Origin: Hallella colorans
GTDB lineage: Bacteria > Bacteroidota > Bacteroidia > Bacteroidales > Bacteroidaceae
Direction of reading: 5' to 3'
Assembly (NCBI RefSeq): GCF_003096815.1
Contig: NZ_QENY01000015.1
Coordinates: 21,689-85,688 of the forward strand
DNA length: 64,000 bases
Shown in pieces: positions 1 through 8,847 of this stretch; the stretch's first letter is position 1, and every line of letters starts with the position of its first letter. Below the pieces are notes generated by a model. The model had not been told where the DNA came from. It saw only the letters and a program-made list of their open reading frames with translations, and did no database searches. The translations under genes and the position numbers were made by a program.

Positions 1-1
1 C

Positions 2-352
2 GACCGTTTGCACATCCCTGCACTACCATTCGCGCTGGGCATGTTTATTCCATTGGAGCTTAACATTCCGCTGTTGGTCGGTGGCACAGTCAATTGGTTC
101 GTCACCTCACGCAGCAAGGACGAGGCCTCTAACAAGGCTCGAGGTGAAAAGGGAACGCTCATCGCCAGCGGTTTCATTGCGGGCGGCGCATTGATGGGCG
201 TGGTAAGCGCACTGCTCAAATTTGGTGGCATCGACTTCTCCATAGCCAAGATATGGTGGGCCAATCCGCTGTCCGAGATATGCTCTTTGGCAGCTTATAT
301 ATGCCTCATCGCTTATTTCATTCATGCCACGAAAGTAAAAGAAAAAGCATAA
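2..352 (+). CDS. OPT family oligopeptide transporter, C-terminal fragment
   Basis: Partial gene entering from the left edge; only about 117 C-terminal residues are present and the frame is open from base 2. The fragment has hydrophobic segments, including one around ALPFALGMFIPLELNIPLLVGG, a pattern typical of the last helices of OPT (oligopeptide/YSL) transporters, followed by a short charged loop and two more membrane spans ending in a basic tail. Members of this inner-membrane family import small peptides or metal chelates with protons; the substrate cannot be told from this piece. A strong hairpin terminator follows, so the gene is the last of its transcript. Confidence 0.75.
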   Translation, partial: DRLHIPALPFALGMFIPLELNIPLLVGGTVNWFVTSRSKDEASNKARGEKGTLIASGFIAGGALMGVVSALLKFGGIDFSIAKIWWANPLSEICSLAAYICLIAYFIHATKVKEKA

Positions 353-384
353 CCCACATGTAGGGTTTCCAACAATAAAAAGTG

Positions 385-424
385 AAGGTCTCAATATTCT
401 TTATGAACATTGAGACCTTTTATT
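385..424 (+). terminator. Rho-independent terminator after the OPT gene
   Basis: Perfect 11-bp inverted repeat (aaggtctcaat at 385-395, attgagacctt at 409-419) followed by a T-rich tract. It lies between the end of the OPT gene and the convergent helicase gene and may work in both directions. Confidence 0.8.
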
Positions 425-483
425 ATAAAAATTGGTAGAATTTGCGTTCAATTGTTGGACAATAATCGACCGGGTATGCCATG

Positions 484-3207
484 TCAATCCTTTTCAAACA
501 AATGCAAAACCGGCTCAAGAAAACGTGTTATGTGTTGAGGTATCACGTTTCCGCTTACCTTTCTCGTTTTACAACATGTGATTACAAGGCGTTTTCGCGC
601 CCTTGACATTGCGACATAAAGTTTTCGGGCATCTTCGGCCAAACCCTTATAGTCGTTCCTGTTAAAATAGCTTGGCATGCGACTGTCCACCATATCAAAA
701 ACGACGACATTGTCAAATTCCAACCCCTTGGCCTTATGGATCGTGGAGACAAACATGCGCTCATCTATGGCTGAGGACCCACATAGGTCGGATTCTTTGA
801 GAGTGGTCAACTCCGTAATATGATTGTCCAGCTGCTCTTTTAACGAAAGTTTGCGCTGGGTGGTTAAAATATCATTATCTATAAAGCTAAAAACATATTT
901 CATCTTTGCCGTCTCGGGCATCCAACCATTTGCTCTCGCCATCTGGTAAAAATGTTTCATCTCCGAGACAATGGCCGACTCGGCAGACTTCGCGGGCCTG
1001 TCATAAAGACGTTCGCGAGCCTCAACGAACATGTCACCATAGTTTTGACGTATCATTCTGATATGCTCTTGTGTACTTTTACGACCGAGAAACTCTCTCT
1101 GCGACTCCACAACCTTAGCTCCCTGACGTCTACAATACGCCAAAAGTTGCACCGTCGCATGAACGTCATCGTCCGCAAGGTGTGAGTTCTGGCCCTCCAA
1201 TTTCAAATCACTCAATAGCAATTTCAATTTAAAAGCGCGCAAATCAGGTCGTAACAAACGGATAATTTTAAGAGAGTCGAAACACTTTGGACATCGTGTT
1301 TGCCACTTCACGCCACGCAGGTAACGACGCACGTTCCAATCCATTATATGGTAATCATAATCAGCATTGTGCGCCACGAGAACATCATCGCCCACAAAAT
1401 CAAGAAACATTCGCAATCCCTGTTCGTGTGTCACAATGACATTGCGCTTGCGTTCCTCGATGATTGGATTGACCACATCGCCCAACATCCTCGGAATTTC
1501 ACGTTCGGTGGCAATGTGCACACAGAATTTTCCAACAACCATTCCATCACGAATACGCTGGGCGGCAATCTGTATCACGTCGTCCTCGAACACGTTTAGG
1601 CCCGTGGTCTCGGTGTCAAAGACAACCAACGCCCGCTCATCATAAGCTTGCGCAAATGCCTGAATATAGGTGGTATCTTTATAATCAAAGAAGTCGGCGG
1701 GCGTTATGGCCCTCGCTTTAAGACGATGGACAAACTGTCTTGCGCCCGAATTTGTGCCAAAGGCCTTCGTTCCTCTCAGTAGCCTGGACCACGCAATGAA
1801 GTTGTTGTCATTGGAAAGCGCGCTTAAATGCGCCATTAGCAATTTAACCTCAGGCGTGGAGAATAGGTCCGTTCCAGAGACCTTGAAATGCGATTGCCGT
1901 TTTTCCAAAAGCAATTTACTGATGGTATCAGCGTCTTTGTTGGCGTTGACAATAATGGCTATTGTCTCGTCGGGATGATCACGAAACAGCCTTGTCGCCA
2001 TATTCGCCACATCAACGTACTCAGACTCGATATTGTCACTTGAGACTATCTGTAGCTCTCCGCCCCGCATAAGACTTCCATCCGTGGGGGCCGGCAGCAA
2101 ATCGGCATCCGCTTTAAGAACTTTTACGGCGTATAGATTGAGCAAATCTACCAAGTATTTGGGTGAGCGATGATTTATTCCGAGGTGATAAATATGCCCC
2201 TCGCAGCGTTTTTTCAACTCTCCTAAAATGTGAAGTTTGGCGCCCATGAATGAAAAAATGGCTTGCATTTCGTCTCCGAGATACATTAAAGTGCCAGTCC
2301 CACTGACTATCTTGCCACCTGACGGCGCGAATTCCAATGTTGAGAGCTCGTCTATTATGGCCAATTGCAAAGCGTTAAGGTCCTGCACTTCATCCACCTG
2401 AATCCAAGGATAGCGTTTGTGCGAACGCTCATCTCTCATGGCTACATAGGTGAACTGAAGCAGGTCCTCAAAGTCTAAAAGATTGTTTTGCCGCCTATAA
2501 GCATCGTATCCATGCGCGTATCGCATACGCTCGAGCAAACGCACGGCCTGCTGGCGAAGCGCGATATCGAAACCCTCAGACCTGACAAAATCAAGAAAGA
2601 AATCCGTATGGTCGTATATATCGAGCACAGACCCGCTCGTAAACGGTTGCTCCCTGACCCTGCAAATCGTTTCGAGAACAGCAATGTCGTCTTTAGACAA
2701 GCACTCTGGATGCAGTCTTAGTGGTTTCGGAATGCCATTACGTAACTCGAACATGAGGTGAGCCATGAACATTATCTGACTGTATTCCCGCCTGCGACCG
2801 CTGTCGTCGAGCACCCTTTCTTCGTCCTCCTGAAGGTACATAGACAGTATTCCTACCACCGTGTCGTCATCAATGACAGAACTTTCGGCTGGCACGAGTG
2901 CGTTTTCAAACAGGAAACGCGAGCAGTATCGGTGCACGTTGCCCACAAAAACATCTGTCGCGGACTCGTCGTCAACGTTTTCCGCGATGCGCTCACGCAT
3001 ACCGCGAGCGGCCCTGTTGGTAAACGTCAGACAAAGCATGTCATCATAAGCCACCCCCATGACATGGGCATGGCAAATACGCTCGGCCAAAATTTGGGTC
3101 TTGCCACAACCGGGAGGGGCCAAAACTAAATGGCAACCTTCCTCAATGGATATAATTTTTCGTTGCGTAGAATCAGGTGTCCATGACTCCCGTTGGTTTT
3201 GTTTCAT
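484..3207 (-). CDS. UvrD/Rep-type superfamily 1 helicase with embedded DEDD 3'-5' exonuclease domain
   Basis: A 907-residue protein from the ATG at 3207; a TTG six codons upstream overlaps a TAAGTTTG -7 box (3223-3230) and is less likely. Helicase motifs: Walker A APPGCGKT (residues 30-37), a VDEVQDLN Walker B region (~271-278), HKAKGLEFD (~824-832) and a C-terminal LYVAMSRARKRL motif (~863-874). Between the two helicase halves, residues ~527-694, lies a complete-looking DnaQ/RNase T-like domain: FDTETTG (ExoI), VAHNADYD (ExoII) and HLADDDVHAT (ExoIII). A DNA-repair or recombination role with unwinding and 3'-5' trimming in one chain is inferred. The gene stands alone, convergent to the OPT gene. 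Confidence 0.85.
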   Translation of the reverse strand: MKQNQRESWTPDSTQRKIISIEEGCHLVLAPPGCGKTQILAERICHAHVMGVAYDDMLCLTFTNRAARGMRERIAENVDDESATDVFVGNVHRYCSRFLFENALVPAESSVIDDDTVVGILSMYLQEDEERVLDDSGRRREYSQIMFMAHLMFELRNGIPKPLRLHPECLSKDDIAVLETICRVREQPFTSGSVLDIYDHTDFFLDFVRSEGFDIALRQQAVRLLERMRYAHGYDAYRRQNNLLDFEDLLQFTYVAMRDERSHKRYPWIQVDEVQDLNALQLAIIDELSTLEFAPSGGKIVSGTGTLMYLGDEMQAIFSFMGAKLHILGELKKRCEGHIYHLGINHRSPKYLVDLLNLYAVKVLKADADLLPAPTDGSLMRGGELQIVSSDNIESEYVDVANMATRLFRDHPDETIAIIVNANKDADTISKLLLEKRQSHFKVSGTDLFSTPEVKLLMAHLSALSNDNNFIAWSRLLRGTKAFGTNSGARQFVHRLKARAITPADFFDYKDTTYIQAFAQAYDERALVVFDTETTGLNVFEDDVIQIAAQRIRDGMVVGKFCVHIATEREIPRMLGDVVNPIIEERKRNVIVTHEQGLRMFLDFVGDDVLVAHNADYDYHIMDWNVRRYLRGVKWQTRCPKCFDSLKIIRLLRPDLRAFKLKLLLSDLKLEGQNSHLADDDVHATVQLLAYCRRQGAKVVESQREFLGRKSTQEHIRMIRQNYGDMFVEARERLYDRPAKSAESAIVSEMKHFYQMARANGWMPETAKMKYVFSFIDNDILTTQRKLSLKEQLDNHITELTTLKESDLCGSSAIDERMFVSTIHKAKGLEFDNVVVFDMVDSRMPSYFNRNDYKGLAEDARKLYVAMSRARKRLVITCCKTRKVSGNVIPQHITRFLEPVLHLFEKD

Positions 3208-3297
3208 GGTTGAAAGTTTCTGCAAACTTACTATATTTTTTCAAAATTAAGAAACCGGGGAAAGCGTTATTCATCAAAAATATTTATCTTTGCGCAA

Positions 3298-3624
3298 ATG
3301 AAAATTATCAGGAACAGGCTTCTTCCGCCCAAAAATTTTGACGCCATCAATATTATGGGGTTATTGTTTTGCCACAAATCGACCATCATAACGCCCGAAA
3401 TTGTCCGGCATGAACAAATCCACACACGGCAAATGGCAGAACTGCTGTTCGTCTTTTTCTACCTATGGTATTTTATAGAATGGCTTGTTAGGCTATTCAT
3501 GAGGGGCAACGCGTACCACCATATCAGTTTTGAGCGAGAGGCTTACGACCACATGGACGAGCCGGACTACCTGAAAAGGCGCAAACACTTCGCGTGGATG
3601 AAATATTACAAACTGGGTCGTTGA
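3298..3624 (+). CDS. Small membrane-associated HExxH putative metallopeptidase-like protein
   Basis: 108 residues, not assigned to a named family. It carries RHEQIHTRQM (HExxH, residues ~40-44), a hydrophobic stretch (LLFVFFYLWYFIEWLVRLF), then SFEREAYDHM, where the second glutamate could be a third zinc ligand, as in M48/M56-like folds. The basic N-terminus precedes the motif directly, so the protein may be a minimal membrane-bound zinc peptidase or a degenerate relative. A TATCTTTG -7 box at 3285-3292 ends five bases before the ATG, so the transcript would be leaderless or nearly so. A hairpin terminator follows at 3681. Confidence 0.6.
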   Translation: MKIIRNRLLPPKNFDAINIMGLLFCHKSTIITPEIVRHEQIHTRQMAELLFVFFYLWYFIEWLVRLFMRGNAYHHISFEREAYDHMDEPDYLKRRKHFAWMKYYKLGR

Positions 3625-3680
3625 GCTTCGGCCTTATCGTAAAAGCGAACCACGACATCGCCTTTAGCCCAATCACGACA

Positions 3681-3710
3681 AAGGCATGCCACAATTGGCA
3701 TGCCTTCTTC
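3681..3710 (+). terminator. Hairpin terminator between the HExxH gene and nagB
   Basis: Perfect inverted repeat aaggcatgcca (3681-3691) / tggcatgcctt (3696-3706) with a four-base loop and a short T-rich tail, between convergent genes. Confidence 0.7.
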
Positions 3711-3756
3711 ATATTGATATCAAGATAAAATCACATCATGGTTGGCGCCATTCCCA

Positions 3757-4548
3757 TCACAAATTGTTCTGCTCTATATCTTTAAAATATTTGTATGTGC
3801 CCACTTTCAGCTCATCGCATGCCGCCTCGTCGGCCACGATGATACCGTGCCGGTGCATTTGCAGGGCAGAGATAGTCCACCATTGCGACACGGCACCCTC
3901 CACCGCCGCTTGCAGCGCGCGAGCCTTGTGATGCCCATTGCATAATATCATCACCTCGCGTGCGTCCATCACCGTACCCACACCAACAGTCAAGGCATAC
4001 TTGGGAACCTTGTTCACGTCATTGTCAAAAAAGCGGCTGTTGGCCAAGATGGTATCCGATGTGAGCGTCTTTTCACGTGTTCGGCTGACAAGACTCGAGC
4101 CCGGCTCGTTGAAGGCGATATGCCCATCAGGGCCTATGCCACCGATAAAGAGATCTATGCCACCAGCCTCTTCGATCATCCGCTCATAGCGCTCACACTC
4201 GGCTTTCAAGTCTTTGGCGTTGCCATTGAGTATGTGTATATTCTCGCGGGGAATGTCTATGTGGTCAAAAAGGTTGCGGGCCATAAAGCTGTGATAGCTC
4301 TGCGGATGATCCTCTGCCAAGCCAACATACTCGTCCATGTTAAAAGTCAACACGTGTTTAAAACTCACTCGTCCCTCCTTGTTGGCCTTGACAAGCGCGG
4401 CATACATGCCCTCGGGCGAACTACCTGTGGGCAAACCCAGCACAAACGGGTGGCTGGCAGACGCGTTAAAACTGTTTATACGCTCAATTACATGCTCGGC
4501 AGCCCACTGCGAGATGCCGTCATAATGCGGTTGAATGATTACTCTCAT
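3757..4548 (-). CDS. nagB: Glucosamine-6-phosphate deaminase
   Basis: 263 residues, the usual NagB length. The enzyme converts glucosamine-6-phosphate to fructose-6-phosphate and ammonia in cytoplasmic amino-sugar catabolism. Landmarks: [13 protein letters not shown] (sugar-phosphate binding loop, ~residues 38-50), FNMDEYVGL (~69-77, catalytic Asp) and [17 protein letters not shown] (~135-151, Asp/His/Glu active site). The ATG at 4548 gives the canonical MRVIIQ start. No nagA or transporter gene is adjacent; about 1 kb of non-coding DNA with a 22-bp repeat array lies upstream. Confidence 0.95.
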   Translation of the reverse strand: MRVIIQPHYDGISQWAAEHVIERINSFNASASHPFVLGLPTGSSPEGMYAALVKANKEGRVSFKHVLTFNMDEYVGLAEDHPQSYHSFMARNLFDHIDIPRENIHILNGNAKDLKAECERYERMIEEAGGIDLFIGGIGPDGHIAFNEPGSSLVSRTREKTLTSDTILANSRFFDNDVNKVPKYALTVGVGTVMDAREVMILCNGHHKARALQAAVEGAVSQWWTISALQMHRHGIIVADEAACDELKVGTYKYFKDIEQNNL

Positions 4549-4875
4549 AAGATTTTAATGATTTAAGTGTTTGCTAAATGTACGTAATTTTTAGGCTATA
4601 GAGCCACGCTTATATTGCCAAAAAGTATTTTATTATTTGCAAAAATACTATTTTTTTTTGACAAAACATCGATTTCCATTGTACATTTTGGCATCTACCC
4701 TCCTTATCGTCTTGACAGATTGAGAATATGGCTTCAAACAATGGCGCGTATGACATCAAAATGATGATGTAAAGAAAATATGTCTATTTTTGTGTCTCCA
4801 AAAAACATCCATTTAGAGAAAAAACTGTCTCTTTTTTCTCCTCAAGTCATCATTTTTAGACTAAAATAAAAGAAC

Positions 4876-5007
4876 CAAAGCCCGATTAATACTTATTCAG
4901 CCTGTGTTTAAGACCTATTCGCAACACGATGAGCATTTATTGGTCACGTGATTGATAGTCAATCACCGTACCATTAAGCGCTAATCGCAAAGCCTAATAA
5001 CAGCTCT
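4876..5007 (+). repeat. 22-bp-periodic degenerate array A (five clear units plus one weak)
   Basis: Units start at 4876, 4898, 4920, 4942 and 4964, each exactly 22 bp; a sixth weak unit is at 4986-5007. Units share a pattern rather than identity: G at position 9 in four of five (C in the last), purine at 13, A at 20 and T at 22 in all. The core resembles ATTAAGnnCTAAT with partial dyad symmetry. It sits in the 1008-bp divergent gap between nagB and hflX, which otherwise shows only AT-rich sequence and no convincing gene. Confidence 0.75.
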
Positions 5008-5527
5008 CATACCTCCGCGAAGTCAAAATGGCACGTATGTCACTGACAAGTAGCCGGTTACGAAAACATTAATTTTTTGCCATATTTTGGACAAAAGGAT
5101 TTGTTTTTTTATATACGCAGAATACAAGAGGGGTGTTGTCAAGTTTTTTGGTCAGTTTGTCCAGCCCGACACAACGTTTCAGGCGCACGCTCTCACATAG
5201 TCCACCAACATGCGGCAACACATGCGTTCATCGCGCTACGCTCAATGATGCAAGAATGAGAAAATAGCCGTGACATCACGTCCAAGCCATTTTTTTCCTC
5301 TCAAAAATGATTGGGCAATTTGTTTTAACGTGGTTTTTAGTTCAGCAATCGCTCGAGACGATTCTTACGTTCTTATATTTGCAAAGCAAGGAAGAACATT
5401 AAATATCATCAAATAATATATTGACAATTAGTTGGAAATCAACGCAATGGTTTACGATGTACAGGCCATGAAATTATAGCGGCATCAAAAAAATACACAT
5501 AATCCTAACATTTTCCAATCTTTTCAT

Positions 5528-5535
5528 TATCTTTG
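5528..5535 (+). promoter_or_regulatory. -7 box for hflX
   Basis: TATCTTTG matches the Bacteroidota TAnnTTTG consensus and lies 21 bases before the hflX ATG. Confidence 0.65.
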
Positions 5536-5556
5536 CAATAACATAAAAAACAGAGA

Positions 5557-6804
5557 ATGAAAGAATTTGTGATTTCAGAGGCCAAAGCCGAAACCGCAAT
5601 ATTAGTGGGCCTTATCACACCCCAGCAAGACGAGGTCAAGACAAACGAATATCTCGACGAGCTTGATTTCTTGGCCGACACAGCGGGCGCCGTCACCGTG
5701 AAGCGATACACGCAGCGCGTGAATGGGCCCAACCAAGTGACCTATGTAGGCAAGGGAAAATTAGAGGAAATAAAAACATATATCGAAAACGAAGCCGACG
5801 AGGACAGGGAAGTGGGCATGGTGATCTTTGATGACGAATTGTCGGCCAAGCAGCTACGCAACATTGAGAACGCGCTCAAAGTGAAGATACTGGACCGCAC
5901 ATCGCTCATTCTCGACATTTTTGCCATGCGAGCGCAGACCGCCAACGCCAAAACTCAGGTAGAACTGGCGCAATACCGATACATGTTGCCTCGACTACAA
6001 CGCTTGTGGACACACCTTGAGCGGCAGCGCGGTGGCGCGGGCGCGGGCGGAGGAAAAGGCTCTGTGGGCCTGAGAGGGCCGGGAGAGACACAGCTTGAGA
6101 TGGACCGTCGCATCATATTGCAACGCATCACGCTGCTGAAACAACGCTTGGTAGACATAGAAAAGCAAAAAAACACGCAGCGCAAAAACCGTGGACGACT
6201 CATCCGCGTGGCCTTGGTGGGATACACCAACGTAGGCAAATCGACCATCATGAACATCTTGGCCAAGAGCGACGTGTTCGCGGAGAACAAGCTTTTTGCC
6301 ACGCTCGATACCACGGTGCGCAAGGTGGTCATCGAGAACCTACCTTTCTTGTTAGCCGATACCGTGGGATTTATACGCAAACTACCCACCGACTTGGTGG
6401 ACTCTTTCAAGTCGACGTTGGACGAGGTACGCGAGGCCGACTTGTTGGTGCACGTGATAGACATCTCACATCCAGACTTTGAGGAACAGGTCAAGGTGGT
6501 GAAAAACACGCTGAAAGACCTTGACTGCGCTGAAAAACCCATGATAATGGTCTTCAACAAGATAGACAATTATCATTGGGTGGACAAAGAGCCCGACGAC
6601 CTCACACCCGAAACCAAAGAGAACGTGACGCTCGACGAACTGAAAAAAACGTGGATGGCAAGGCACGACGAGGATTGCATCTTCGTGTCAGCGAAGCTCA
6701 AAGAGAACCTCGATGAGTTGCGAGATACTCTGTATCGCAAAGTGCGCGAGCTGCATGTACAGAAATATCCCTACAACGATTTTCTGTATCCCGTGGACGA
6801 CTGA
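5557..6804 (+). CDS. hflX: GTPase HflX
   Basis: 415 residues. HflX is a ribosome-associated GTPase that splits stalled or heat-damaged 70S ribosomes. The N-terminal HflX domain (~1-190) contains VTYVGKGKLEEI and the glycine-rich linker GAGAGGGKGSVGLRGPGETQLE. A G domain follows: Walker A GYTNVGKST (~223-231), DTVGFIRKLP and NKID. ATG at 5557 is preceded by a -7 box. About 140 bp separate it from the DUF4954 gene, so co-transcription is possible but not shown. Confidence 0.95.
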   Translation: MKEFVISEAKAETAILVGLITPQQDEVKTNEYLDELDFLADTAGAVTVKRYTQRVNGPNQVTYVGKGKLEEIKTYIENEADEDREVGMVIFDDELSAKQLRNIENALKVKILDRTSLILDIFAMRAQTANAKTQVELAQYRYMLPRLQRLWTHLERQRGGAGAGGGKGSVGLRGPGETQLEMDRRIILQRITLLKQRLVDIEKQKNTQRKNRGRLIRVALVGYTNVGKSTIMNILAKSDVFAENKLFATLDTTVRKVVIENLPFLLADTVGFIRKLPTDLVDSFKSTLDEVREADLLVHVIDISHPDFEEQVKVVKNTLKDLDCAEKPMIMVFNKIDNYHWVDKEPDDLTPETKENVTLDELKKTWMARHDEDCIFVSAKLKENLDELRDTLYRKVRELHVQKYPYNDFLYPVDD

Positions 6805-6947
6805 TACCTCACAAAACGCGGCGCGACATGACAAACGAAAGCCGGCATTTAGCCATTTAACCCAACCCAAGACCGTTTCTCCAAACCCAGCAGATCGCTA
6901 CACCCCACACCAAGAGGCCGGTTGGAAAGGTTACACATTATATTATT

Positions 6948-8801
6948 ATGGAATACAGAAAACTTACCGACGAGGAAATCATTACGCTCGAGGACCGCAG
7001 CTGCTGGGCCGAAGACTGGAACAACATCAACGTGTCTGACGACTTCAAGCCGAAATACATGCACCGGGTGATGCTCTACGGCGAAGTGAACATTGGCGCA
7101 TTCGAAAAAAACGTGGAGGTGTCCAAGGGATTTTGGAAACATTCGGGCATTAACAACGCCACCTTGCGCAATGTGACTATCGGCGATGACTGCCTGATAG
7201 AAAACATCGGCAACTACATCAACAACTACGACATCGGAGACGACTGCCATATCTCAAACATTTCCACCATCGAAACCACCGAGGGAGCGACCTATGGAGA
7301 GGGCAACTTGGTATCGGTGCTCAACGAAGTGGGCGATGGAAACGTGATACTCTTCAGAGAATTGAACAGCCAGTTTGCCGCCTTCATGGTGAAACATTTC
7401 GGCGACCGCGAGCTCAAAGACGCCATTCGGCGCATCATCCGCGAGGAAATAGAGATGACAACGCCCGACAGGGGAACCATCGGCAACCGTGTAAAGATAG
7501 TGAACACCAAGGAGATAACCAACACCGTGGTGGGCGATGACTGCGAGATAAACGGTGCCGCCCGCCTAAGCGACACAACCATTATGAGCTCGCCAAACGC
7601 CACTGTGTACATCGGCACGGGCGTGATATGCGAAAACTCGATCATAAGCGACGGTTCTTCCATTATCAACTCGGTCAAGATGCAAGACTGTTTTGTGGGA
7701 GAGGCTTGCCATATCAGCAACGGTTTCACGGCGTCTGCCAGCGTGTTTTTTGCCAATAGCTATATGAGCAACGGCGAAACGTGCGCCGCGTTTTGCGGCC
7801 CATTCACAGCCAGCCACCACAAAAGTTCACTGCTTATCGGTAGCATGTTTAGCTTCTACAACGCTGGGTCGGCCACCAATTTCTCCAACCACGCCTACAA
7901 AATGGGACCGATGCACTGGGGCATTTTAGAGCGAGGAACCAAGACCGCAAGCGGAGCCTACGTGCTGATGCCAGCCACTATCGGCACGTTCAGCGTGTGC
8001 TTCGGCAAGCTGATGCACCACCCCGACACGCGCAACCTGCCATTCTCTTACCTCACGGCATACGGAGACACGATGTGCTTGTCGCCCGGCAGGAACATCA
8101 CGACCGTCGGTTTATACCGCGACATACAAAAATGGCCCAAGCGTGACCTGCGACCCAAAGGCTCGCAAAAGAGCATTGTCAACTTCGACTGGCTGTCGCC
8201 ATTCTCCGTGGGCGAAATCGAGAAAGGCAAAAAAATACTTGAAGCCCTCCGCGACGCATCGGGAGAGGATGTCTCTAAATATAATTTCCACGAGTATGTC
8301 ATCAATGGCTCGTCGCTCAAAAAAGGCATCAAATACTACGATATAGCCTTACGTATCTATATGGGAGCCGTGCTTAAGCGCGTGCGCAGGCGCGACCCGG
8401 ACCTCAACCCGCCTACCACGCCAATAGGAACAGGAGACTGGAATGATTTGTCCGGACTGCTATTGCCCGACTCTGAAGAGCGGCGCATCATTAAAGACAT
8501 CAAAAATGGCACGCTCGACACGGTGGAAAAAATCATCAACAGGTTTATTGAGATCAACGAACACTACCGCGAATACCAGTGGACATGGACCTATCGACTC
8601 ATTCTCGACTACTATGGCCTGACAGAACTAACCGAGGAAGCTGCCGAAAAGATTAAACAAGACTACGTGGACGCACGTAGAGCGTGGGTGGCCGAGATAC
8701 GTAAAGACGCCGAGAAAGAATTTAAAATGGGCGACGTGGAACAAGAAGTGCTCGACAATTTTATCAATAGCCTTGACCACGAAAAAGACTATGAAAACTA
8801 A
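6948..8801 (+). CDS. DUF4954 family protein, left-handed beta-helix
   Basis: 617 residues matching the DUF4954 family of Bacteroidota. The first two thirds consist of hexapeptide-like repeats (for example VTIGDDCLIENIG, IGDDCHISNIS, VVGDDCEINGAARLSDTTI) expected to form a left-handed beta-helix as in nucleotide-sugar transferases and acyltransferases. The C-terminal third is helical and charged (EEAAEKIKQDYVDARRAW). No signal peptide, so cytoplasmic. Enzymatic activity is unproven; by fold a sugar-nucleotide or acyl transferase is possible. The M16 peptidase gene starts 46 bp downstream. Confidence 0.8.
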   Translation: MEYRKLTDEEIITLEDRSCWAEDWNNINVSDDFKPKYMHRVMLYGEVNIGAFEKNVEVSKGFWKHSGINNATLRNVTIGDDCLIENIGNYINNYDIGDDCHISNISTIETTEGATYGEGNLVSVLNEVGDGNVILFRELNSQFAAFMVKHFGDRELKDAIRRIIREEIEMTTPDRGTIGNRVKIVNTKEITNTVVGDDCEINGAARLSDTTIMSSPNATVYIGTGVICENSIISDGSSIINSVKMQDCFVGEACHISNGFTASASVFFANSYMSNGETCAAFCGPFTASHHKSSLLIGSMFSFYNAGSATNFSNHAYKMGPMHWGILERGTKTASGAYVLMPATIGTFSVCFGKLMHHPDTRNLPFSYLTAYGDTMCLSPGRNITTVGLYRDIQKWPKRDLRPKGSQKSIVNFDWLSPFSVGEIEKGKKILEALRDASGEDVSKYNFHEYVINGSSLKKGIKYYDIALRIYMGAVLKRVRRRDPDLNPPTTPIGTGDWNDLSGLLLPDSEERRIIKDIKNGTLDTVEKIINRFIEINEHYREYQWTWTYRLILDYYGLTELTEEAAEKIKQDYVDARRAWVAEIRKDAEKEFKMGDVEQEVLDNFINSLDHEKDYEN

Positions 8802-8847
8802 AAACAGCGCTGGCATTATAACGATTTAATACCTAAATATTAATACA

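Noticed and set aside
5077..5259. 60-codon frame in the nagB-hflX gap
   Set aside because: No promoter, no start context and no protein-like pattern.
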